A stretch of 64,000 bases of DNA from Pyrinomonadaceae bacterium (lineage in GTDB: Bacteria; Acidobacteriota; Blastocatellia; Pyrinomonadales; Pyrinomonadaceae), in contig JABARP010000014.1 in the NCBI GenBank assembly GCA_019186825.1, positions 1-64,000 on the forward strand, in the 5' to 3' direction. A program made the translations under genes and the position numbers. Shown here piece after piece: positions 19,246 to 28,099 of this stretch (the stretch's first letter is position 1; the number at the start of each line of letters is the position of its first letter). The notes under the pieces were generated by a model. It saw only the letters and a list, made by a program, of their open reading frames with translations, had not been told where the DNA came from and did no database searches.

Positions 19246-19680
19246 ATGGATCAAATAAAGAAGATCGGAGCGGTCATTGTTTCACATGGACAGGTGGCGA
19301 ACGAGTTGCTCGCAGCCACAGAGGCTGTTGTCGGCGATGTTGGCAACGTGGCCGCCGTGTCGATCGGCTGGCATGATGATGTTGAGGCCGCTAAGGCAGA
19401 GATCGAACGCGCGATCGAAAAGGTATCGCAGGGCGTCGGTGTTATCCTACTAACAGATATGTTCGGCGGAACGCCGACGAATATCTCCGCAATGTTCCTC
19501 CGCGAGGGCGAGATCGAGATAATATCGGGCGTTAACCTGCCGATGGTCATTAAGGTCGCAACGATCGGGAAATCGGTGCCTCTCAGCGATTTTGCAAAAG
19601 AGGTCGAGGAGCAGGGCAAATCCGCAATAATGCGGGCTGGTGATCTTTTGGAGCCGTTGAAACTCAAGAAGGATGCTTGA
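19246..19680 (+). CDS. PTS EIIA component, mannose family
   Basis: Phosphocarrier domain of the PTS mannose family, 144 aa. His14 in IVSHG matches the phosphorylated His of EIIA-Man, and LLTDMFGGTPTNIS is the family signature. No EIIB, EIIC or EIID gene is adjacent, so it is probably a regulatory PTS output rather than part of a sugar transporter. It starts 6 nt after rapZ and overlaps the HPr gene by 8 nt, which implies coupled translation. Confidence 0.93.
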   Translation: MDQIKKIGAVIVSHGQVANELLAATEAVVGDVGNVAAVSIGWHDDVEAAKAEIERAIEKVSQGVGVILLTDMFGGTPTNISAMFLREGEIEIISGVNLPMVIKVATIGKSVPLSDFAKEVEEQGKSAIMRAGDLLEPLKLKKDA

Positions 19681-19945
19681 GCGGGAGATCTGCATAGTCA
19701 ATCCTCTCGGCCTTCATGCTCGGGCGGCAGCGAAACTCGTCCGCCTGGCACGGACTTTTTCCTCAAAGATCCTTATCGAACATCGCGACGCGAATGCGAC
19801 GGCAAATGCGAAATCAATGTTGAGCATCCTAGCGATCGCAGCGGGTATGGGAACGCGGTTGTTCCTTGTCGTGGATGGTCCGGATGAAGAAGCGGCGATA
19901 ACGGCCGTTGGTGACCTGATCGCGACGGGTTTTGGAGAAATGTAG
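19673..19945 (+). CDS. ptsH: Phosphocarrier protein HPr
   Basis: 90-aa HPr-like carrier. His15 in NPLGLHARAA is the site phosphorylated by enzyme I. Ser48 in AKSMLSILA matches Ser46 of B. subtilis HPr, the HprK target, which fits the linked hprK. Enzyme I is not in the window. Its ATG lies inside the EIIA gene. The next gene, arginase, starts 12 nt later. Confidence 0.95.
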   Translation: MLEREICIVNPLGLHARAAAKLVRLARTFSSKILIEHRDANATANAKSMLSILAIAAGMGTRLFLVVDGPDEEAAITAVGDLIATGFGEM

Positions 19946-19957
19946 AATAGAGATCTT

Positions 19958-20890
19958 ATGGGAGCTCGAAAGATCGGCTTATTGGGCGTGCCTCTTGGTT
20001 TCGGCGCAGGGAAGACGGGAAGCGAATTGGGTGTGAACGCGATGCGGCTTTCGTCCGTTCGTGGTCAGCGGCTCGCCGATCACATCCGCGGGCTTGGCTA
20101 TGAATTCGTTGACCACGGCGACGTGTCGATCGTAACTCCAACCGATCCGGAAGAAGGCAAAAACCCGAAGCATCTCAAGGAGATGCTCGCCTCAAGCGAG
20201 AATATTATCGACGCCGTTTCCGAAATTCTTGCCCGTGAAGAATTACCGGTGATCTTGGGTGGCGACCACGCCATTGCCATTCCGACATTCTCCGCGATCT
20301 CCGCTCATTACAGGTCAAAAGGGCAGGACGTTGGCCTCATTTGGTTCGACGCTCACGCGGACATCAATACACCTCAATCCTCGCCTTCAGGCAACATTCA
20401 CGGTATGCCGCTCGCGGTCTTGCTTGGTGAGGGAAATCAAAAACTTGTCGAGCTTTGCGGTTTTTCGCCGAAGCTCAACAAAAAGTACTTCGCTCACATC
20501 GGCGCACGCGATGTCGATCCCGGCGAGCGTTCTGAGATCGAGAAACTGGGGCTTCGCGAGCAGTTCTTTACGATGAGCGATATCGACAAACGCGGAATGG
20601 CAGCTTGCGTTGCCGACGCCATCGAAATTGCATCTGCGGCACCTGGCGGCTTTGGCGTTACGTTCGACGTTGACGGCATCGATCCACGATTCGCTCCAGG
20701 CAGCGGTACCCTCGTCCGTGGCGGTGCAACTTACCGCGAAGCACACCTCACACTTGAAATGATCGCTGCAAGCGGTAAAATGCGTTCTTTTGAGATCGTT
20801 GAGGTCAATCCGCTTCTCGATCAATCGAACATTACCGTCGAGCTTGCTTGTGAACTGATCCTTTCCGCGCTCGGCAAAACTATCCTTTAG
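19958..20890 (+). CDS. rocF: Arginase
   Basis: Hydrolyses arginine to ornithine and urea. The 310-aa protein of the ureohydrolase family has all manganese motifs: GGDHAIAIP, DAHADINTP and FDVDGIDPRFAPG. The SPSGNIHGMPLA segment points to arginase over agmatinase. It is on the same strand as the PTS genes and 4 nt before ddl. The window also has an arginine biosynthesis operon 15 kb away, so synthesis and breakdown must be kept apart by regulation. Confidence 0.93.
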   Translation: MGARKIGLLGVPLGFGAGKTGSELGVNAMRLSSVRGQRLADHIRGLGYEFVDHGDVSIVTPTDPEEGKNPKHLKEMLASSENIIDAVSEILAREELPVILGGDHAIAIPTFSAISAHYRSKGQDVGLIWFDAHADINTPQSSPSGNIHGMPLAVLLGEGNQKLVELCGFSPKLNKKYFAHIGARDVDPGERSEIEKLGLREQFFTMSDIDKRGMAACVADAIEIASAAPGGFGVTFDVDGIDPRFAPGSGTLVRGGATYREAHLTLEMIAASGKMRSFEIVEVNPLLDQSNITVELACELILSALGKTIL

Positions 20891-20894
20891 GACT

Positions 20895-22010
20895 ATGAAG
20901 AAGAACCTCGCAATTATTTTTGGCGGCCGCTCCGGTGAACACGAGATCGCCATCCGCTCGGCCAAAACTGTGATCGAGCAGGCTGACCCTGCGAAATATC
21001 ATCTTTTTCCCGTCGCCATCTCGCCATCAGGAAAGTGGCTTTCTCCTGCAGAATCCCTTGCAATGTTCCCGGCAGAAACTGTTGCCGCGTTTGAGAGAGA
21101 ATATGGCGAACCATCCGATCGGCTGCATATCCTGACGGGCGATGCGAGTGCGGGTGGATTTTCGATCCCGAATGGCGGTACGCAGCCGCTTGACTGCGCA
21201 TTCGCCGTTCTTCACGGGACCTACGGCGAGGACGGCACGATTCAAGGGCTTTTTGAAATGGCGGACGTGCCTTATGTAGGCTGCGGTGTCCTTGCTTCGT
21301 CGTGCGGAATGGATAAGGTCACGATGAAGACGCTTTTCCGCGAGGCCGACCTTTCGATCTGCGAATACGTGTGGTTCCTTCGCAGCGAGTGGGAAGCCCA
21401 GCCCGACGGTGTGGTTCGCTCGGTCGAAGCGAAGATCGGCTATCCGTGCTTTGTTAAACCCGCAAATCTTGGGTCTTCCGTCGGTATTACGCGGGCAGAT
21501 GACGAGGCTGGATTGAGACGGTCAATAGCTCTTGCGGCCGAATACGACCGAAAGATCATCGTTGAAGAAGGCCTGGATGTGCGTGAGATCGAGTGCGCGG
21601 TGCTTGGGAATGAGGACCCAAAGGCGAGCGAAGCGGGTGAATATATCATACGTGATGAATCAAAAGCGTTCCTCGATTGGGACGAGAAGTACACGGGCAC
21701 CGGGAATAATGAGTTCATAACGCCAGCACCGCTTTCGGCTGAGCTTTCAGACAAGATCAAGCAGCTTGCCGTGCGGGCGTTCAAATCCATTGACGGATCA
21801 GGCCTTGCGCGCGTCGATTTCTTTCTCCGAAAGGACAACGGAGCCCTTCTTGTAAACGAAATAAATACGATGCCGGGCCTGACGGATGCTTCGGGCTACC
21901 CGAAGATGTGGGGGGCCTCCGGGATGGAGTTTAGAAGCGTGATCGATCGGCTCGTTGAGCTCGCGATCGAAAGGTTCGACGACAAGAAGCGTAACCGAAC
22001 GGATCGATAG
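20895..22010 (+). CDS. ddl: D-alanine--D-alanine ligase
   Basis: ATP-grasp enzyme that makes the D-Ala-D-Ala end of the peptidoglycan stem peptide. The 371-aa protein has the N-terminal GGRSGEHEIAIRSA motif, HGTYGEDGTIQGL, KPANLGSSVGI and EINTMPGLT with the Mg-binding residues. Its length fits the longer VanA/Ddl type (about 350-370). It ends convergently 5 nt from the VWA gene. Confidence 0.96.
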   Translation: MKKNLAIIFGGRSGEHEIAIRSAKTVIEQADPAKYHLFPVAISPSGKWLSPAESLAMFPAETVAAFEREYGEPSDRLHILTGDASAGGFSIPNGGTQPLDCAFAVLHGTYGEDGTIQGLFEMADVPYVGCGVLASSCGMDKVTMKTLFREADLSICEYVWFLRSEWEAQPDGVVRSVEAKIGYPCFVKPANLGSSVGITRADDEAGLRRSIALAAEYDRKIIVEEGLDVREIECAVLGNEDPKASEAGEYIIRDESKAFLDWDEKYTGTGNNEFITPAPLSAELSDKIKQLAVRAFKSIDGSGLARVDFFLRKDNGALLVNEINTMPGLTDASGYPKMWGASGMEFRSVIDRLVELAIERFDDKKRNRTDR

Positions 22011-22015
22011 GCTGA

Positions 22016-22966
22016 TTATTTCTTGGCTTTAGGGGCGATATACCCTTCGCGCGTACGGATCTTGAGGCCGCCGCGTGCAACACGCACTTCGATCGAATGG
22101 AATTTGCCGTCTTCCTTTGCAGACGCAGGCTGATAACCGATCGTGTATTGGTTGCCAAGCTCGCTTACGATTGCCTCAAATGCGTGCCGCATCTCGGCTC
22201 CACCAGGAGTTGCCACGAACGTTCCGCCGGTCTTTTCAGCAAAACTCTTTAGTGCGTCCTGCATGATCGCTTTTTCTTGAGGCGGAGAATCTTTCGGCGA
22301 CATATCGACAGTATAGACCGACGCTCCGACATCGAGGACAGCCTTCAGAGCCTTTTTTTGAGAATACTTGCTGCTATTGTCCGCCCCATCCGAGATAACA
22401 ATGATCGCGCGTCGTTTCTCGGGCCTTTTTGAGAGCATCTTCGCCGCAGCGACAACCGCATCGTTCAGCGACGTCATGCCGTCAGCCTTTAGATCGAAGA
22501 AGACATCAGGTAGGTAGGGTGTCGCCTCAAATTCTCGAAGCACACGGACCTCATTGTCGAAGCTTGCAACGGCTGCGAAATCCTCGCCTCGCAACCCATC
22601 GAGGAACTTGATCGCGGCACTTCGAGCGTTGCTGATGCGAAACTCCATGCTGCCCGAGGTGTCGATAAGGATAACTGCGGCGAACGGCGTGGATTCGGCT
22701 GAAAAAACGTCGATCTTCTGTGGGACGCCGTCTTCTAGGATCGTAAAGAGCTTTTGGTCGAGGCCCGAAACCGGCTGGCCGTTGCGGTCGGTAATATAGA
22801 CGTTCGCAAGAACCAGTGACGAATCAACGGCTATCACCTCATCGTCGGTTTGCGCATAAGCAGGATTCAAGAAGAAGCCAACAACCGCAAGAGCGGCAAG
22901 ACAAACGCATGCGCATCTCGAGCGGAAAGTTCGCGAATCTTTTATTGGTTTCGCAACCCTTTTCAT
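22016..22966 (-). CDS. Secreted VWFA-domain protein (acidobacterial type)
   Basis: 316 aa with an N-terminal signal/anchor (about 19-38, ending PAYAQ) and a von Willebrand A domain with a complete MIDAS (DTSGSM near residue 100; T and D further on). The C-terminus (YTIGYQPA, then KIRTREGYIAPK) is typical of the VWFA-related family expanded in Acidobacteriota. Role unknown, probably metal-dependent adhesion or protein binding at the cell surface. Its ATG overlaps the stop of the upstream gene by 4 nt, so the three secreted genes here form an operon. Confidence 0.88.
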   Translation of the reverse strand: MKRVAKPIKDSRTFRSRCACVCLAALAVVGFFLNPAYAQTDDEVIAVDSSLVLANVYITDRNGQPVSGLDQKLFTILEDGVPQKIDVFSAESTPFAAVILIDTSGSMEFRISNARSAAIKFLDGLRGEDFAAVASFDNEVRVLREFEATPYLPDVFFDLKADGMTSLNDAVVAAAKMLSKRPEKRRAIIVISDGADNSSKYSQKKALKAVLDVGASVYTVDMSPKDSPPQEKAIMQDALKSFAEKTGGTFVATPGGAEMRHAFEAIVSELGNQYTIGYQPASAKEDGKFHSIEVRVARGGLKIRTREGYIAPKAKK

Positions 22967-23526
22967 TGATAGGATCTCAGGACCCGAACGATCCTTAGGA
23001 CAGCACCGCTTGATTCGATCGCCGCGGCAGATATTGTAAATCTCGTTGTCTTCTTCAATTCTGCCGCCATGGTGGCCACGGCATTCTCAAGTTGTTTCGC
23101 AGTAGCCGCTGGTGTTTTTCCCGTATCCTGATCCGTTACTTCGTTGATAAGGTCACCTGCATCCCCGCCAAGATCGTCGAGCAGGTCTTTCGTGATCTTT
23201 TCCAGGTCATCGATTCGTTCGCGGTCCTCGCTCGTTACCTTTGAGGTTTTCTCAACCGAGGCTCCGATCTGATGCGATAGCTTTGTTGCCCTCTCAGCAC
23301 GATCCAGACGCTCCTCGAAATCCTTCTTCGCTTTCTCGATCTGCATTCGGATGAGCATATCGCGAACACCCTGCGGAGCGTCGTCCTGTTGACGAACACC
23401 GCGTGGAAGAAGAGGAGTTTCGTCGACGCGTCGATCCTGTGCGGAAACATTCAGAGCCGCGGTGAGAATGGCGGCAAATAGAACCGAAATTGTAAAGAAC
23501 CTACGGGCCGTCATCCTTTGGAACAT
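22963..23526 (-). CDS. Secreted coiled-coil protein, unknown function
   Basis: 187 aa, unrecognised. A signal peptide (hydrophobic core about 10-26, cleavage near VSAQD) precedes a long charged helical region (about 50-115, heptad-like with Lys/Glu/Leu) that should form a coiled coil. The start may be Met5. It overlaps the VWA gene (4 nt) and the upstream secreted gene (26 nt), so the three are translated together and may act in one surface complex. Confidence 0.7.
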   Translation of the reverse strand: MFQRMTARRFFTISVLFAAILTAALNVSAQDRRVDETPLLPRGVRQQDDAPQGVRDMLIRMQIEKAKKDFEERLDRAERATKLSHQIGASVEKTSKVTSEDRERIDDLEKITKDLLDDLGGDAGDLINEVTDQDTGKTPAATAKQLENAVATMAAELKKTTRFTISAAAIESSGAVLRIVRVLRSYQ

Positions 23527-24148
23527 CCTGGACAGGATCGGGCGAAGTCCCGGTCACGGTCTCGATCAATCTGGAAAGAAATTCATCCTCGATGACACCA
23601 GAACTCGGAACCGTCAGCCATTCGGACGTCAGGCCGTTACCGGCACGTCCTTCGATCTTAGCGTTGACCGAAACCTTATTTTGGATCCCATCGATGGTTT
23701 GGACATCGATCGTAAGGGTGTATTGGGCCCGTGTCCACGCAGTGTCGGGATATGCTACCTCTCCAACGCGTGCAAGTTCGCCGCGGGTTATCACAATGCC
23801 TTTAGCAAAGACGAACGGCTGCGTAACGATATAGCCATCCGAGATCCTCGAAGAAGCCTCGTCAATCACGATCTTCTTATCGCGGAGGACTTCCTGGATA
23901 GAATTGATGAGCACGTCGCGGCGTGATGCCATCTTGTAGGGATTCGGCAGCATCGCCCGAACCTTAGTCTTTCCCTTACCCCAGTCAAATGAACGGGAGA
24001 CATCGGACGGCCGACTTGTCGGATTTCCTTCCTGCTTTATGGTTTCGGTCTGAGTGTCGATCCCTTTTTGTGCAAAAACAGGAGCCGCCAGGCAAATCAT
24101 CCCTAGCAGCAGAAAGGCGAACTTTGATGACGATCTTTGTAGATTCAC
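23501..24148 (-). CDS. Secreted protein, possibly lipoprotein-assembly (CsgG-like) type
   Basis: 215 aa, not confidently recognised. It has an N-terminal signal peptide (core about 10-24, FLLLGMICLAAPVFAQ). The mature part contains VLRDKKIVIDEASSRISDGYIV and a beta-rich stretch with TIDVQTIDGIQNKVSVNAKIEG. This pattern recalls small periplasmic outer-membrane-associated proteins, but the match is weak. It is the first gene of the three-gene secreted set with the VWA protein. Confidence 0.65.
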   Translation of the reverse strand: MNLQRSSSKFAFLLLGMICLAAPVFAQKGIDTQTETIKQEGNPTSRPSDVSRSFDWGKGKTKVRAMLPNPYKMASRRDVLINSIQEVLRDKKIVIDEASSRISDGYIVTQPFVFAKGIVITRGELARVGEVAYPDTAWTRAQYTLTIDVQTIDGIQNKVSVNAKIEGRAGNGLTSEWLTVPSSGVIEDEFLSRLIETVTGTSPDPVQDVPKDDGP

Positions 24149-24236
24149 GAGTTCTAATATGACACAAACAGGTGGAATTCTGAATACTTAGATGTTTCGT
24201 AAGCAGTGGAAGTTGTAGCCGGACGACAAAAAATGT

Positions 24237-24995
24237 CTACTTTGTCGCTCGATGCATTTGCCAGAGAAAGGCATTTTTGAGAAATACGTTATAGGCCCCG
24301 AAGCCTGCGATCATTACGCCCTGGGTTCCATCAAGAAAGCCCGCTCGCAGCACATAGTCTCGAAAGAAGGAAAAGACCGGGGCGGCCAGGATCTTAACGA
24401 CCGAGGTTCGTTTACCCTTTTCGTACATAGATCGAGCCGAGAGCGGTGCATATCTCTCCTGGATCATGCGGGCGTGTTCGGAGATATCGTTACAAGTGAA
24501 ATGCAGTATGTCATTGTGCAACTGACCGGAACACGCACCTTCGTCCAGTTTGAACGATTCGTGGATAACTTCGTCCGACCAACGGCCTTTTCGGCGGTCG
24601 AAAAGGCGCAACTGAAAGTCCGGATACCAGCCGCCGTGACGGATCTCACGGCCCAGATAGACCGCAAGACGCGGGATCCGATAGCCGTCAGAAATGGAGT
24701 CGTGCCGAAGGAGCTGACGGATCTCAGCCGAAAGCTCTTCGCTCGCTTCTTCGTCCGCGTCGAGGCTGAAGATAAAATCGTTTGCGGCCGCGTCAACGGC
24801 GAACTGCTTTTGGCGGCCGAAACCGAGCCATTCTTGCTCGATGACGCGTGCTCCGAGTTCGGAAGCAATTTGTCTTGTCGAATCCGTACTGCCTGAATCC
24901 ACTACGACGACCTCATCAGCCCAGCGCACAGACCGTATCGCACGCGCGATATTCTGCTCCTCGTTCAGGGTAATTATCACCGCGGAGATCTTCAC
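24237..24995 (-). CDS. Family 2 glycosyltransferase, WaaE/KdtX type
   Basis: 252-aa GT-A glycosyltransferase. The nucleotide-sugar site opens with ITLNEEQNIARAIRSV and VVVDSGSTDST; the metal motif is DADEEASEEL. The C-terminal part, with GGWYPDFQLRLFDRRKGRW and HESF, matches the WaaE/KdtX group that adds a sugar to the LPS inner core, as does the length. It may thus decorate the LPS moved by the Lpt genes of this window. It is the only glycosyltransferase here. Confidence 0.88.
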   Translation of the reverse strand: MKISAVIITLNEEQNIARAIRSVRWADEVVVVDSGSTDSTRQIASELGARVIEQEWLGFGRQKQFAVDAAANDFIFSLDADEEASEELSAEIRQLLRHDSISDGYRIPRLAVYLGREIRHGGWYPDFQLRLFDRRKGRWSDEVIHESFKLDEGACSGQLHNDILHFTCNDISEHARMIQERYAPLSARSMYEKGKRTSVVKILAAPVFSFFRDYVLRAGFLDGTQGVMIAGFGAYNVFLKNAFLWQMHRATK

Positions 24996-25023
24996 AGCGA
25001 GGATTTTCGCAAAAGTTGATTCA

Positions 25024-25066
25024 AAATGCGAAAGAGCCGCACGAGCCTTTATGGCTAGTGCGACTC
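25024..25066 (-). terminator. Hairpin terminator after the TolC-family gene
   Basis: On the minus strand a 14-bp stem (25034-25066, arms GAGTCGCACTAGCC and GGCTCGTGCGGCTC, two G-U pairs) has a 5-nt loop and is followed by TTTCGCATTTTG. It lies 30 nt past the stop of the TolC gene and before the glycosyltransferase. The U-tract is interrupted. Confidence 0.6.
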
Positions 25067-25095
25067 AGTATTCGCTAGCTAGATGTCGTACTCCG

Positions 25096-26880
25096 CTACT
25101 TTATATCGACCGGTCGGTCGATCGTAATGTTATGTTCCCGGAAGGCGGTCGCTGTCGCGCGCTCCCTATCGGCAACGGCCTTTGCGTAGTCCGTTTCGGC
25201 GCGGATCTCAGCATTTTGAGCCGCAAGAAGGGAATTCTCGCGTTGGAAGAGCAGGAATGTGGTCGAGCGGCCGGCATCGTAGAGCTTTCTCTCGCCTGCA
25301 AGCTGCGCTTCCGCACTCTGCCGGGCACGACGCGCCGTATCGACCCTCAAGCGTGCGGTCTCGACCGCCTGCACGGCATTACGAACGTCCGTCAGGACCG
25401 ACTCTTCCTGGGCCCGCGTCTGTGCAGCGATCCGTTCGCCGGTGATCTGCGCTCCGGCAAGGTTCGCCTTTGCCGTTCGGTTAAAGAACGGGAACGAGAA
25501 CGTAACGCCGATAGAGTAGTTTGGCGCGTCGCTTCTGAACATGTTCGACATCGAGCGATTAAAGCCTCCGACGAAGTACGCCGGCGATCCGGGTACCACG
25601 ATAAGCGGATTCGGTAGCTGTGAACCAGGGGCAAATAGCGTGTTCAGCTTCTGCCGAAGGATCTCGTCGTTTCCGGTGAACTGCGGGATCAGGCTATTGG
25701 CGGTCGATACGTTCCCGCGAGAGATGCCGTCGAGCGAGAATGTCGTATTCAGGTCGATCTGGGGCTTTGCCTGATTTTTATAAAAGCTTATGTCGAGGTC
25801 ATTGATCTCTCGTTGAAGCTTCAGGCGGCGAAGCTCGAACCGGTTATCGAAAGCATCGTTGATCGCGGCGTTCAGATCGGAGGGGAGCGGGGCGACCTTT
25901 GGCGAATCCGTCGGAACGATGGCTTGGGCCCATTCGGGCGCAAGCGCGTCGCGGATGACGAGCTTCTTTAGGGTATTTTCAGCGATGCCAACTTGCTGGG
26001 TCGCAAGCAGGAGATCGCCTTCGCGATTTGCAAGCTCCGTCTCGACCTCAGCTTTCTCTAACGGAGCGGCTGCTCCCGCGTCGATCTTAGCCGTGATCTG
26101 TCGTAGATTTTCACGGGCCAGCTCAACATTGGCCTTGCGGTTTTGCTGGTCGCGAAGGGCGAGTACGAGATCCCAGTACGCGCGCTGCACATCAGTGATC
26201 GTGTTCGTGGCCTGTAACTGGAAATCCGAATCCGACTGACGAAGCTGTTTCTTCGCGATCTTGATCTGGCGTCGCGTGTTGTCAATGCCGAAGTTTCGCA
26301 AAAGCGGCTGCGTATAGTTAAAGCCTAGCTGAGATGAATAGATAGCGGAGCTGCCGGAGGACAGTCCGCCTGACGTTACCTGGGCTTGCGCAAACGCGTT
26401 TTCGGTACGAGTGTTATTAAAAAATCCCTGTATCGTGCCGCCGCCGGGCTTGATCCGTTGATTGATATTCGCGTTTATACGAACGTCGTTCGTACCTTGT
26501 TGTCCGGTTGACGAACTATGCGAGAACGTGGCCTGAAGTGTAAAAACCGGATCGTAAAGCCGGCGCAGGCCGCGGACCGTCGTGTCAGCGAAACGCACGT
26601 CGGTGCGGGAAACCTCAATATCATTATTGTTCGCAAGGGCCCGCTTGATCGCCTCGTCCAATGAGAGAGCAAGCGGCGATGCTGTCTGAACACCGATGCG
26701 GGAGGTCGTCGACGGTGTATAGTTGTCCGAAGAAACGCCGGTTGAAACAGTCGGTGCAACGGATGCAAGGCGATCTTTCGGCGTTTGCGATCCCTGGGCG
26801 GCCGCATCGACGGATAGCAACGCCGCCAGGCCGAGCACAGGAATTATCAGAAAATATTTTCTTGAGCGACGTAATGTCAT
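25096..26880 (-). CDS. TolC-family outer membrane efflux protein
   Basis: 594-aa outer-membrane channel subunit. A signal peptide (about 8-29, ending AAAQ) is followed by a roughly 60-residue linker and two TolC repeats rich in Gln, Asn and Ala with heptad-like helices. Recognisable parts are LSLDEAIKRALANNNDIEV at the start and the repeated ARENLRQI/ARRARQSAEAQLAGERKLYDAG helices. No matching RND or ABC inner-membrane gene is adjacent, so its partner is elsewhere. It is divergent from gapA. Confidence 0.92.
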   Translation of the reverse strand: MTLRRSRKYFLIIPVLGLAALLSVDAAAQGSQTPKDRLASVAPTVSTGVSSDNYTPSTTSRIGVQTASPLALSLDEAIKRALANNNDIEVSRTDVRFADTTVRGLRRLYDPVFTLQATFSHSSSTGQQGTNDVRINANINQRIKPGGGTIQGFFNNTRTENAFAQAQVTSGGLSSGSSAIYSSQLGFNYTQPLLRNFGIDNTRRQIKIAKKQLRQSDSDFQLQATNTITDVQRAYWDLVLALRDQQNRKANVELARENLRQITAKIDAGAAAPLEKAEVETELANREGDLLLATQQVGIAENTLKKLVIRDALAPEWAQAIVPTDSPKVAPLPSDLNAAINDAFDNRFELRRLKLQREINDLDISFYKNQAKPQIDLNTTFSLDGISRGNVSTANSLIPQFTGNDEILRQKLNTLFAPGSQLPNPLIVVPGSPAYFVGGFNRSMSNMFRSDAPNYSIGVTFSFPFFNRTAKANLAGAQITGERIAAQTRAQEESVLTDVRNAVQAVETARLRVDTARRARQSAEAQLAGERKLYDAGRSTTFLLFQRENSLLAAQNAEIRAETDYAKAVADRERATATAFREHNITIDRPVDIK

Positions 26881-27000
26881 TATTTATTGCTCCGGTATAG
26901 ATGCGAGATACAAGTTTACCGTAAAAAATCTAAACGGGTATTACGCCCGCAAATTTTTGTTTGTTTCAACTATCTTCCTGAGGCTGTAAAGTTTTGCAAA

Positions 27001-27029
27001 TTGAGTTTCGCGTCGTGATTTAGTATCTT
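27001..27029 (+). promoter_or_regulatory. Promoter of the gapA operon
   Basis: TTGAGT (27001-27006) and TATCTT (27024-27029) separated by 17 bp. Transcription would start near 27036, giving a leader of about 37 nt that carries a strong Shine-Dalgarno site. Confidence 0.5.
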
Positions 27030-27056
27030 AGGCGTTTAATATCACGCACTTTTTCT

Positions 27057-27062
27057 AAGGAG
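27057..27062 (+). promoter_or_regulatory. Strong Shine-Dalgarno site of gapA
   Basis: AAGGAG ends 10 nt before the gapA ATG (27073). It stands out because many other genes that open transcription units here (ftsY, rpoN, put, argR) lack a visible Shine-Dalgarno site, and it suggests very high translation of GapA. Confidence 0.8.
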
Positions 27063-27072
27063 ACTTAATAAA

Positions 27073-28080
27073 ATGGGTATCAAAGTTGGCATCAACGGAT
27101 TTGGCAGGATCGGGAGGTCCGTGGTCAGAACCTGGCTGAATGACGACGACATCGACCTTGTCGCAGTAAACGACCTAACGGATACGAAAACACTCGCTCA
27201 TTTGCTCAAATACGACTCCGTAATGGGCAATCTTGAGCACAAGATCACGGCGGGTGACGGCTCGATCACGGTCGAGGGGGATACCTTTAAGGTCTTTAGT
27301 GAAAAGGATCCGGCCGCGATCGATTGGGAATCGGTCGGAGCCGAGATCGTGATCGAATCGACCGGGCGGTTCACGAACGCTGCTGATGCCGGCAAACACT
27401 TGGGCGGCTCGGTCAAGAAAGTCATTATCTCCGCTCCGGGCAAGGGCGAAGATATCACCGTCGCACTTGGCGTCAATCAAGAAGCGTATGACCCGGCGAA
27501 CCACCATATCATCTCCAACGCATCCTGCACGACGAACTGCCTTGCTCCTGTTGCGAAGGTCATTCACGACCGCTTCGGCATCAAGAATGCGTTGATGAAC
27601 ACGATCCACAGCTATACGAACGACCAGCAGCTTCTTGATCTCCCGCACAAAGACCTTCGACGGGCGAGAGCCGCCGCGATCTCGATGATCCCAACATCGA
27701 CCGGTGCCGCAAAGGCGGTTGCCCTCGTGATCCCGGAACTGAAAGGACGTTTTGACGGCATCTCCATTCGGGTCCCGACGCCGAATGTCTCGATCGTCGA
27801 TGTTGTGATGAATGTCGAAAAAGCGACCACGAAAGACGAAGTCAATGCCGCGTTCCGCGAAGAGGCGAATGGGCGATTGAAGGGAATTCTTTCCGTAAGC
27901 GACGAACCGCTAGTCTCGATCGACTATCGCGGTAACCCGCATTCCTCAACAGTCGATTCTGAATATACGACCGTTCTCGATGGGACGACCATCAAGGTCC
28001 TGTCATGGTACGACAATGAATGGGGCTATTCATGCCGCGTTCGGGACCTCGTAAGATATATCGCGTCGAAAGGGATCTAG
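27073..28080 (+). CDS. gapA: Glyceraldehyde-3-phosphate dehydrogenase, type I
   Basis: Oxidises glyceraldehyde-3-phosphate to 1,3-bisphosphoglycerate. The 335-aa protein has the Rossmann start [10 protein letters not shown], the catalytic Cys152 in ASCTTNC, the His in IHSYTND and the C-terminal [16 protein letters not shown] after the second strand fits NAD use. It leads a glycolytic group (gapA, S41 protease, pgk, and further on tpiA). The next gene starts 20 nt downstream. Confidence 0.97.
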   Translation: MGIKVGINGFGRIGRSVVRTWLNDDDIDLVAVNDLTDTKTLAHLLKYDSVMGNLEHKITAGDGSITVEGDTFKVFSEKDPAAIDWESVGAEIVIESTGRFTNAADAGKHLGGSVKKVIISAPGKGEDITVALGVNQEAYDPANHHIISNASCTTNCLAPVAKVIHDRFGIKNALMNTIHSYTNDQQLLDLPHKDLRRARAAAISMIPTSTGAAKAVALVIPELKGRFDGISIRVPTPNVSIVDVVMNVEKATTKDEVNAAFREEANGRLKGILSVSDEPLVSIDYRGNPHSSTVDSEYTTVLDGTTIKVLSWYDNEWGYSCRVRDLVRYIASKGI

Positions 28081-28099
28081 GCCGAAGGACTATACATTT

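Noticed and set aside
24252-24896. 215-codon open frame antisense to the glycosyltransferase
   Set aside because: The opposite strand encodes an intact GT2 enzyme with all motifs; this frame matches nothing and is a shadow.
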